Below are positions 7,206 to 12,287 of a stretch of 12,287 nucleotides of DNA, in pieces. The stretch is from contig DAOVUK010000042.1 in assembly GCA_030632625.1 (NCBI GenBank), positions 1 to 12,287 of the forward strand, written 5' to 3'. Under the pieces are notes generated by a model. That model made no database searches and was not told the DNA's origin. It saw only the letters and a program-made list of their open reading frames with translations. The first letter of the stretch is position 1; each line of letters begins with the position of its first letter. Source of the stretch: Gammaproteobacteria bacterium (GTDB lineage: Bacteria > Pseudomonadota > Gammaproteobacteria > GRL18). A program made the translations under genes and the position numbers.

Positions 7206-7400
7206 ATGGAAAAGTGTTACGAGTATTTTGACTGTAAACAAACAGAATGTGTTATGTTTCAGAAAGGCGATCAACCGTGCTGGAAAACTGAAGGAACATT
7301 ATGTTTTTTCCAGCCTATTACGCCGCTGGTAGAAGAAGTCAATTATAAAGAAAAATGTGATTTTTGTCTTTATAAACATCACATGCTGAAACAGGCATAA
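7206..7400 (+). CDS. Small Cys-rich 'two-CW'-like protein
   Basis: This is a 64-residue protein if begun at the ATG at 7206. The frame is open further upstream to an ATG at 7143, but that extension (about 21 hydrophobic residues with no Cys pattern) looks non-coding. The protein has seven cysteines at about 4, 10, 15, 25, 33, 51 and 54, arranged as CYEYFDC...TEC...CWKTEGTLC...CDFCLY. This resembles the short Cys/Trp modules (CW...GTxC...CxxC) found alone or attached to bacterial signalling proteins. They probably bind a metal or an Fe-S cluster. No enzymatic role is visible. It precedes the pyrophosphatase gene by 34 bases and is probably co-transcribed with it. Confidence 0.65.
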   Translation: MEKCYEYFDCKQTECVMFQKGDQPCWKTEGTLCFFQPITPLVEEVNYKEKCDFCLYKHHMLKQA

Positions 7401-7434
7401 ACTTCCTTTTTGCTTAGCAGGGAGCAATTGATTA

Positions 7435-7965
7435 TTGTCAGCGCCAGAGAAAACAAAAATTCCATCTGTATCAACTGATTCAACGGATGTGTACCAAAGC
7501 ATACCCATGGTGGAAGTAGTCATTGAAATACCACGAGGTAGTTTTTTGAAGCGTGGTTCTACCGGAGAGTTGGATTTTGTCTCTCCCTTGCCCTGTCCAT
7601 TCAACTATGGTTCGATTCCGGCCTACATCGGTCTGGAAGGCGACTTGCTGGATGCTGTCGTGCTTGGTCCGAGACTTCCTGCCGGTGAAAAAATAAAAGT
7701 CTTTGCCTGGGGTGCTGTCGGATTAACTGACCGTGGCTTGTATGATGATAAATTGATCTGCAGCCAATTCCCGGTTTCTCAAAGGCAACAAAAACTAATC
7801 CTTATTTTTTTTCAGATATACGCTAAAGCTAAAAGTTTGCTTAATATGGCAAGAGGCCGTAAAGGACTCAATCGTTGTGAAGGCTGGGATAAGGCCGAAA
7901 ATGCTTTGGCCAGAGCAACGCCAAGCACTCATATCGACTGGCAAGGGCCAACAGTGCCATTCTAA
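7435..7965 (+). CDS. Divergent family I inorganic pyrophosphatase
   Basis: This 176-residue protein aligns by eye over its length with E. coli-type PPase, the enzyme that hydrolyses PPi to two phosphates with Mg2+. Conserved parts are VVIEIPRG (28-35), FNYGSIP (56-62), EGDLLDAVVLGP (68-79, normally DGDPxD), LTDRGLYDDKL (97-107) and the RCEGWDKAE segment near the end (147-155). Asp70, Asp73, Asp99, Asp104 and Lys106 fit metal or phosphate positions. Several usual active-site residues are changed: the first Asp of the DGD motif is Glu68, the Glu after Asp99 is Arg100, and the KYE and DR motifs near the N-terminus are not recognisable. Activity may be altered or lost. The start is TTG, supported by AGGGAG about 10 bases upstream. 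A 20-residue Ser/Thr-rich N-terminal extension precedes the fold. The gene converges on the hydrolase gene with a 41-base gap. Confidence 0.78.
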   Translation: MSAPEKTKIPSVSTDSTDVYQSIPMVEVVIEIPRGSFLKRGSTGELDFVSPLPCPFNYGSIPAYIGLEGDLLDAVVLGPRLPAGEKIKVFAWGAVGLTDRGLYDDKLICSQFPVSQRQQKLILIFFQIYAKAKSLLNMARGRKGLNRCEGWDKAENALARATPSTHIDWQGPTVPF

Positions 7966-8006
7966 ATTTAAGGTAAGTCAGATCTGCAGCGGTGAATAAC
8001 AGGTGG

Positions 8007-9203
8007 TCAATGGTGTTCAAGCCTGTCCCAGTCTGCTGCTGTCAGGCGCGTTGTTTTTTGCATAAGACTGCTTCCTGGTATTGCTGCACCTGAACTGTAA
8101 TCTATGCTGCAGCGGTCATCAGACTGACCCGTGGCAAAAATATTGAATGCATAGCATGAAAATAAACCGCCATGATCCTCAAGAAAGCCTGTAAATGCCC
8201 AGCTCTGCATGTATTGGTAGTCTATATCCGGATTGTTCCACATTGAATCAAGCTTTTCACCAAAGACTTCACGTCTGCCCCGGGTAGCCTCTGACTCTGC
8301 ATACCCGTTCCAGCTAAACTTCACGCCTCCCCAGCCAGGTGTGCCTAATAATTTTTCAGCAAAGGCCCTGGTTACCCAATAAACATCCTCCAGAGCTGGC
8401 TCAGTATCCGGATAGGAATGACTAAACAGCGACAGCGGGCAACCTGTTTCGAGTAAGTAGCAGGCTGTAATGATGGAATGCCCGGTTTTTTGCAGATTGC
8501 CGACTAATGTTTCGTGACTGCCCGGCAGCCGAAACATCCATACCTCAGTCTTTCTGGAGTCATAGCCGGGCAGGGTAGGAGCAAACATAAATGAGCGTTC
8601 ATTTTCAGCATATAGACCGACATAGTGTGCAACCTTGCTGCCCAGTATGTAGTGATGTTTATTTTTCATCTCAATTAAGTCACCAATGACGGGATCAAAC
8701 GCGAGTATATTGATTCTTTTTATTGTGTTGTTTGAGTTTTGTTCAGATGCAAACCACATCGCTAATGCCCCGCCACGACTCCAGCCAGGTAAATTGAGTA
8801 TGATGTCATCATCCGGATACTGAGCTATTATATTTTCTAAAAATCCTGCTGCATCCCTCAGGTTGGTGTGCCAGCCCCGACAGACATCCAGGCCAGGAAA
8901 ACCTGCGCCAAATAAATCACCCAGGCCCCCGCTTATATCACCAGAAAAACCGCCCTTTTTATCAGAACAACCTGAACCTATACCGTCAACAAACCATTTA
9001 TGATGTGCTGGCAGAAGCTGGTGCTGTGAAAACAAAGCAGCAAGCAGTTCCTCATGGTTGCGCCATGCAGTTTTATGTGGCGATGACCATTGCGAATCAG
9101 CCGAAGTCCCGGCGAAATAAATGGTCACTATTTGAGTTGCTGCCCACCCCTTTGCTGTGCACAGCATGAGAAATATAGCTGCTGATACAGTAAGGCGTTT
9201 CAT
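8007..9203 (-). CDS. Exported alpha/beta hydrolase, DUF2235/Tle1-like
   Basis: This is a 398-residue protein with a clear signal peptide (MKRLTV..., cleavage near GWA|AT, residue 21), so the mature enzyme is periplasmic or secreted. The first strand IVTIYFAGTSAD resembles the start of DUF2235 proteins, which include type VI phospholipase effectors (Tle1). The nucleophile elbow is GWSRG (140-144) with Ser142. The likely acid is Asp170 in LAFDPV, and the likely base is His230 in PGSHETLVG, in the order and spacing of that family. A Gly-rich stretch lies at 84-104 (GGFSGDISGGLGDLFGAG). Six cysteines in the mature chain suggest disulphides. Lipase or phospholipase activity is inference. The signal peptide makes it different from typical type VI effectors, and no secretion-system or immunity gene adjoins it. 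AAGGA lies 8 bases upstream of the ATG. Confidence 0.78.
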   Translation of the reverse strand: MKRLTVSAAIFLMLCTAKGWAATQIVTIYFAGTSADSQWSSPHKTAWRNHEELLAALFSQHQLLPAHHKWFVDGIGSGCSDKKGGFSGDISGGLGDLFGAGFPGLDVCRGWHTNLRDAAGFLENIIAQYPDDDIILNLPGWSRGGALAMWFASEQNSNNTIKRINILAFDPVIGDLIEMKNKHHYILGSKVAHYVGLYAENERSFMFAPTLPGYDSRKTEVWMFRLPGSHETLVGNLQKTGHSIITACYLLETGCPLSLFSHSYPDTEPALEDVYWVTRAFAEKLLGTPGWGGVKFSWNGYAESEATRGRREVFGEKLDSMWNNPDIDYQYMQSWAFTGFLEDHGGLFSCYAFNIFATGQSDDRCSIDYSSGAAIPGSSLMQKTTRLTAADWDRLEHH

Positions 9204-9297
9204 TTTTCTGATCCTTTATATTACAGGTTAGATAAAAGGGGTTGCGCAATAGTGTGTACTCGTAAATGCCGGGAAAACTCACCGCAGAGGACAGGTT

Positions 9298-9329
9298 TAT
9301 GTTTCTAAGTTTCTATGTTTATAAGTTGT
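9298..9329. repeat. 16-base imperfect tandem repeat
   Basis: TATGTTTCTAAGTTTC (9298-9313) is followed directly by TATGTTTATAAGTTGT (9314-9329), with 13 of 16 bases identical. It lies about 95 bases upstream of the hydrolase start on the other strand. It could be a doubled protein site or simple low-complexity duplication. Confidence 0.4.
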
Positions 9330-9405
9330 AAGTCAAAGACAGTTCTGCAGCAAAATCTAAACAAGCCGGGTCGTGATAAAGATATTTGTATACGTGGCTG
9401 AAAAC

Positions 9406-9441
9406 CTTAATATTATTGAGGTATATAATAAAAATATTAAG
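9406..9441. repeat. Perfect inverted repeat, 9-base arms
   Basis: CTTAATATT (9406-9414) and AATATTAAG (9433-9441) are exact reverse complements around an 18-base AT-only-but-for-three-G loop. It sits in the divergent promoter region. The arms carry little G or C, so an RNA hairpin would be weak. A protein operator or a DNA cruciform fits at least as well. Confidence 0.45.
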
Positions 9442-9449
9442 ATAACACC

Positions 9450-9463
9450 TTGTAATTATACAA
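9450..9463. repeat. Short palindrome TTGTA-ATTA-TACAA
   Basis: Five-base perfect arms surround ATTA, and the form and size are those of a dimeric repressor half-site pair. It lies between the two larger inverted repeats and could be an operator for either divergent gene. In such AT-rich DNA, chance occurrence is possible. Confidence 0.3.
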
Positions 9464-9501
9464 TTAGTTAATTCATCCCGGTTGTTTTTATAAAAGTTTA
9501 C

Positions 9502-9536
9502 TTGAATTAAAAGTTTTATTTATACTTTTAATTCAA
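9502..9536. repeat. Perfect inverted repeat, 12-base arms
   Basis: TTGAATTAAAAG (9502-9513) and CTTTTAATTCAA (9525-9536) are exact reverse complements around an 11-base loop. With one bulged base, AC (9500-9501) and GT (9538-9539) extend the pairing. It is 140 bases upstream of the helical-protein start. No T-run of the intrinsic-terminator kind follows, and the stem has only two G-C pairs per arm. A regulatory site is more likely than a terminator. Confidence 0.55.
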
Positions 9537-9640
9537 AGTCATGCAGCTTAATTTTGTTTTTATAAGTATGTTATGATAATAAATAATCAGAGAGGTATTT
9601 TATTATAAGAATATTTTAATTCTCTGGAAGTAGCTCAAAC

Positions 9641-9646
9641 TATAAT
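9641..9646 (+). promoter_or_regulatory. Likely -10 element TATAAT
   Basis: This is a consensus -10 hexamer placed 30 bases before the ATG of the helical exported protein. The sequence 16-18 bases upstream (around 9617-9623) is a poor -35 match, so the promoter may need an activator. The paired CAGAGA/TCTCTG arms at 9588-9593 and 9621-9626 lie just where an activator or repressor could bind. Confidence 0.4.
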
Positions 9647-9675
9647 AAATAGCTAAAATTAAAGGAAATTATTAA

Positions 9676-10410
9676 ATGTCAATAATGAAAGTTCGATATC
9701 TATTCGCAATGTTGCTGCTTCTGTGTCTGACCAGCGGTGCCGCCATAGCTAAAGATGAAGTGTTAAAGCAAAGAATGATCGATCTTGAACGAGTGTATAT
9801 CCCGGCACTGTTTCTAACCAGCCAGGACGTGCCGCCAGCTGTTCCTGCCTTGTCACTCTATGTTGCTTCATGGGACAGTTTTCGTGATGATTACCGAACC
9901 TATCGTTCGAGCTGGCGAAACTGGATAGCCTATTTTGACCATGTGCAGGATCTAATTGATGAAGCTGTAGAACTGGTGGCAGAGGATGATCAACTGGAAG
10001 CACATGAGGTTCTGGAGCTGATTCGCACCACGTTGCAGGAATTTCGCGGACGTAATGGTTTTCCGAAATTTGTGACCGATGAGCTGACTGAGTTTCATAC
10101 CATTATGGGGGAGATTATTGCGGTCTCACAGAGTGATTTTGATGATGACACCATTAATATTCTTTATGATCTCTATGACGAGGGCTCGCATGCCTGGTTC
10201 AAGGTTGAGAAAAATACGGTTGATGCGGATGCATGGGGACTCAGTCAGGTAGAACTGAATAACTACAATAATTTAGTTATTGTTGAGCGCAATGCACTTG
10301 ATGCATTTGCAGCTGCACTGTCCGGTGGTGATATAGCAACGATAAGTAGTGCTGCATCAGGACTGAAACTTCCCCAGGCCATGGCATATCTGTTACTTGG
10401 CGATCTATAA
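9676..10410 (+). CDS. Exported all-helical protein, function unknown
   Basis: This 244-residue protein has a signal peptide (hydrophobic 8-20, cleavage near AIA|KD at 25), so it is periplasmic. The mature chain is predicted almost entirely helical. It looks like two bundles: about 26-150 and about 151-244. Conserved-looking features are YIPALFLTSQ (41-50), the W-rich ASWDSFRDDYRTYRSSWRNW (64-83), AHEVLELIRTTLQEFRGRNG (108-127) and TEFHTIMGEI (138-147). His and Glu placed on helices 3 and 4 could bind a metal, as in other periplasmic helical bundles. I recall similar unnamed proteins in proteobacteria but cannot name a family. The strong site AAAGGAAA 9 bases before the ATG supports this start, and Met4 is an alternative. 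The gene has its own terminator. Confidence 0.7.
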   Translation: MSIMKVRYLFAMLLLLCLTSGAAIAKDEVLKQRMIDLERVYIPALFLTSQDVPPAVPALSLYVASWDSFRDDYRTYRSSWRNWIAYFDHVQDLIDEAVELVAEDDQLEAHEVLELIRTTLQEFRGRNGFPKFVTDELTEFHTIMGEIIAVSQSDFDDDTINILYDLYDEGSHAWFKVEKNTVDADAWGLSQVELNNYNNLVIVERNALDAFAAALSGGDIATISSAASGLKLPQAMAYLLLGDL

Positions 10411-10424
10411 GTAAACAGCCCAGT

Positions 10425-10461
10425 CAGGGATGGCCATTTTATTGGCCACTCCCTGCTTTTA
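10425..10461 (+). terminator. Rho-independent terminator after the helical-protein gene
   Basis: CAGGGA-TGGCCA (10425-10436) pairs with TGGCCA-CTCCCTG (10443-10455) across the loop TTTTAT, with one bulged base. That gives about 12 base pairs rich in G and C. CTTTTAT follows directly, a short T-tract. It begins 15 bases after the stop codon, as expected. Confidence 0.75.
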
Positions 10462-10474
10462 TACCTTATACTGT

Positions 10475-10491
10475 AGCAGCAAAGTGCTGCT
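10475..10491. repeat. Tight hairpin AGCAGCA-AAG-TGCTGCT
   Basis: Seven-base perfect arms with a three-base loop lie 20 bases after the terminator and about 80 bases before the permease start. A second small palindrome, GAGT-TT-ACTC (10492-10501), follows immediately. No T-run follows, so it is not a second terminator on the + strand. It could be part of the permease leader or a repeat element. Confidence 0.45.
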
Positions 10492-10573
10492 GAGTTTACT
10501 CCGCTTTTCATCACTTCTTTTTGCTTAATTTATCTGAAAAAACGATACATAATCCTTGCAAAGGTTTTCAATA

Positions 10574-11002
10574 ATGGACTATCCCGCTTTTATGCAGGCC
10601 TTTTATAAATCCGTCAAAGGCTTTGCTTTAAACTTACCTATGCTCATTAGTGTCATCTTGCTGAGTGGTTTATTTGAAGTTTTTATTACCCCCGAAATGC
10701 TGGCATCACTGTTTAGCGGACAGGCATTTTATGATTCATTGATTGGAACTGTCAGTGGCGGAGTTTCTGCAGGACAACCCTTTATCAGCTATCTTATTGG
10801 CGGTGAGCTGCTGAAGAGCGGCATGAGCTATTATGCGGTTACAGCCTTTGTGTTGTCATGGGTTACTCTGGGTGTCGTGCAGTTACCCTATGAATACAGT
10901 CTGTTCGGGGGGCGATTTACCCTGACGCGCAATCTGCTGGCCTTTATTTTTGTCCTGCTCATTTCATTGGCAACGGTACAAACTTTACAACTGCTTTCAT
11001 GA
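10574..11002 (+). CDS. Half-size permease, first subunit (COG0701/YraQ-like)
   Basis: This is a 142-residue integral membrane protein with about four membrane segments (near 17-38, 53-78, 84-106 and 119-140). The core motif GTVSGGVSAGQPFIS (58-72) and the later QLPYEYSLFGGRF segment resemble one half of PF03773/YraQ-ArsP permeases. Those are normally about 300 residues with two such halves. The cysteine motif of arsenical exporters is absent, so the substrate is unknown. I chose the ATG at 10574 with AAAGG at 10560-10564, nine bases upstream. A TTG at 10556 is possible in the same frame but has no ribosome site. The stop overlaps the next gene by ATGA, so translation is coupled. The pair together would make a complete permease. 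Confidence 0.72.
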   Translation: MDYPAFMQAFYKSVKGFALNLPMLISVILLSGLFEVFITPEMLASLFSGQAFYDSLIGTVSGGVSAGQPFISYLIGGELLKSGMSYYAVTAFVLSWVTLGVVQLPYEYSLFGGRFTLTRNLLAFIFVLLISLATVQTLQLLS

Positions 11003-11529
11003 AAACACAAACAGACAATACGCAGTCGAAACCAAAACAAAAAATTAATGGCCGCTATCTGCTTCCTGCCGTACTATTAGGCTATGCTCTGCTTTATGTT
11101 TATTCTTCAGACAAAACCATTGAAGCTCTATTATCAAGTCTGTCAACAATGCTGCATTTATTACCCGTATTTCTGGTGGTCATTGTGCTGTTGGGAATAT
11201 TCACGGCTTTAATGAGTGCTAAAAAAATTGCCCGGCTTTTAGGAAAACAGAGCGGAATTAAAGGATGGGTTATCGCGGTATTTGGAGGTATACTGAGTCA
11301 TGGTTCTTCATATATCTGGTATCAGATGCTGGCGAATTTAAGAGAACAGAATGTCAGGGATAGTTTGCTTGTGACATTTCTCTACGCCAGAGCAATCAAG
11401 CTGCCCTGGCTGCCCCTGATGGTTAGTTATTTTGGTTATACTTTCACCGTACTATTGATGTTTTATATCATTATCGGGGCATTAGTTCAGGGTCTGATTG
11501 TTGAAAAGATCGTCAAACACAAGCATTAA
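10999..11529 (+). CDS. Half-size permease, second subunit (COG0701/YraQ-like)
   Basis: This 176-residue membrane protein has a polar Lys/Gln-rich N-terminus of about 18 residues and then about five membrane segments (near 20-36, 48-72, 88-110, 120-142 and 146-170). The motif FGGILSHGSSYIWYQM (95-110) parallels the GGVSAGQPFISYL motif of the first subunit. RAIKLPWLPLMVSYFG (131-146) matches the second half of YraQ-type permeases. It starts inside the previous stop codon (ATGA), strongly implying a heteromeric transporter made in equal amounts. The transported solute cannot be inferred. The gene is followed 22 bases later by an MBL enzyme in the same operon. Confidence 0.72.
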   Translation: MKTQTDNTQSKPKQKINGRYLLPAVLLGYALLYVYSSDKTIEALLSSLSTMLHLLPVFLVVIVLLGIFTALMSAKKIARLLGKQSGIKGWVIAVFGGILSHGSSYIWYQMLANLREQNVRDSLLVTFLYARAIKLPWLPLMVSYFGYTFTVLLMFYIIIGALVQGLIVEKIVKHKH

Positions 11530-11551
11530 TATATTATGAGGCTGAAAAAAC

Positions 11552-12287
11552 ATGATTAAAACCCTGACCATTACCCAACTGGTTGAAAATACCGCTGTTG
11601 GCCCCGGGCTTCTGGGTGAGCACGGGAACTCTTTCTTCATTGAAGCTGACGATTATTGCCTGTTGTTTGATACCGGACAGGGGCTTACTTTAAGACACAA
11701 TGCCGAACTATTGAATGTACCGGTAAAAGCCATTGAGTCGATTGTTTTGAGTCATGGCCACTACGATCATATGGGCGGGCTTGCAGAAGCACTGGACATG
11801 ACAGGCCCCGTCGATCTTTATCTGCATCCTGAAGCATGGGGTGCAAAATTTAATCAAAACGGCCGGAATATTGGCTCACCCATTACTGATGAAGATAAAA
11901 TCCGTTCTCTGACAAAGCAGATCATTCACACCCGCAAGCCTACTGAAATTAAGCAGGGTATCCATATTACCGGTGAGATACCCAGAACTCATACAATAGA
12001 AGAAACCGGTGGGCCTTTTTATCTCGACCCGGAGCTGCACCACCCCGATGCACTGGAGGATGATCAGGCCCTGTATATTGAAACATATCAGGGCGTTGTA
12101 ATACTGCTTGGCTGCGGGCATTCCGGTGTTATTAATACCCTGGAGTATATTCAGATGCTGACCGACGACAAGCCCATCCGTGCAGTGATTGGCGGTATGC
12201 ATTTGCTCAATGCTGCAGCGGAACGTCTGGACTTCACTGCTGCTGCTCTGGAAAAGTTTGCTATTCCCTACCTTGCTCCCAATCACT
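11552..12287 (+). CDS. MBL-fold hydrolase, DHPS-like (COG1237), 3' end cut by window
   Basis: This reading frame starts at ATG 11552, with GAGG 10 bases upstream, and runs open for 245 codons to the right edge. It is a metallo-beta-lactamase fold. The motif SHGHYDHMGG supplies His68, His70, Asp72 and His73. GCGHSG gives His190, GGMHLL gives His217, and the frame ends in APNH, the start of the last ligand region (usually PNHCTG). This ligand pattern with GHYDH is that of the COG1237 group, whose archaeal members are annotated as 7,8-dihydropterin synthase-like enzymes in methanopterin biosynthesis. A bacterial homologue may have another substrate. The N-terminal VGPGLLGEHGNSFFIEA segment also fits that group. 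It is the third gene of the permease operon. A minus-strand open frame across 11876-12286 is its shadow. Confidence 0.85.
   Translation, partial: MIKTLTITQLVENTAVGPGLLGEHGNSFFIEADDYCLLFDTGQGLTLRHNAELLNVPVKAIESIVLSHGHYDHMGGLAEALDMTGPVDLYLHPEAWGAKFNQNGRNIGSPITDEDKIRSLTKQIIHTRKPTEIKQGIHITGEIPRTHTIEETGGPFYLDPELHHPDALEDDQALYIETYQGVVILLGCGHSGVINTLEYIQMLTDDKPIRAVIGGMHLLNAAAERLDFTAAALEKFAIPYLAPNH

Larger units (their letters stand above)
9204..9675. other. AT-rich divergent promoter region with palindromes
   Basis: This 472-base region separates two divergent genes for exported proteins, so it must carry both promoters. It contains no convincing gene. From the left it holds a 16-base imperfect tandem repeat (9298-9329), three perfect inverted repeats (9406-9441, 9450-9463, 9502-9536) and a TATAAT at 9641-9646 before the rightward gene. 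The stretch 9400-9660 is extremely AT-rich compared with the flanking coding DNA. Confidence 0.6.

Noticed and set aside
9750-10003. Minus-strand open frame inside the helical-protein gene
   Set aside because: It has no ribosome site, and the opposite strand encodes a protein with a clear signal peptide and ribosome site.
10556-10573. TTG at 10556 as the permease start
   Set aside because: It has no ribosome site, while the ATG at 10574 has AAAGG nine bases upstream.
11876-12286. Minus-strand open frame at the right edge
   Set aside because: It is the antisense shadow of the MBL enzyme, whose catalytic motifs lie on the + strand.

Overview
The window is AT-rich (roughly 40% GC by eye) bacterial chromosome, most likely from a gammaproteobacterium. 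The evidence is the style of the exported proteins, the NarX-type histidine kinase and the E. coli-like inorganic pyrophosphatase fold. A free-living methanotroph or sulfur oxidiser would fit, but nothing in the window fixes the lineage. I see no tRNA, rRNA, CRISPR array, intact insertion sequence or phage gene.

Layout. 1-377: mostly non-coding, with one hairpin. 378-1351 (+): a two-gene unit, a DEDDy 3'-5' exonuclease followed by a small zinc-ribbon protein. 1374-4382 (-): a 1002-residue exported protein that joins an M1-type metallopeptidase, a ChaN (haem-binding type) domain and a PDZ domain. 4559-6721 (-): a membrane histidine kinase with a damaged ATP-binding domain, followed by a SAM methyltransferase that carries an apparent signal peptide. 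6722-7205: intergenic, with a possible decayed reading frame and two dyads. 7206-7965 (+): a tiny cysteine-rich protein, then a divergent inorganic pyrophosphatase. 8007-9203 (-): an exported serine alpha/beta hydrolase resembling DUF2235/Tle1-type lipases. 9204-9675: a very AT-rich divergent promoter region with three perfect inverted repeats. 9676-10410 (+): an exported all-helical protein, followed by a good terminator. 10574-12287 (+): an operon of two half-size permeases overlapping by ATGA, then a metallo-beta-lactamase-fold enzyme running off the right edge.

How the genes relate. The units are mostly independent. A common theme is the cell envelope: the peptidase/ChaN fusion, the methyltransferase, the hydrolase and the helical protein all have signal peptides, the kinase has a periplasmic sensor, and the permease pair is membrane-embedded. 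The most unusual items are the three-domain M1-ChaN-PDZ protein, the kinase-like protein with lost ATP-site residues next to an apparently exported methyltransferase, the pyrophosphatase with substituted active-site residues, the two-gene permease linked to an MBL enzyme, and the palindrome-dense region at 9400-9540. I did not find a clear new multi-gene defence or mobile system.
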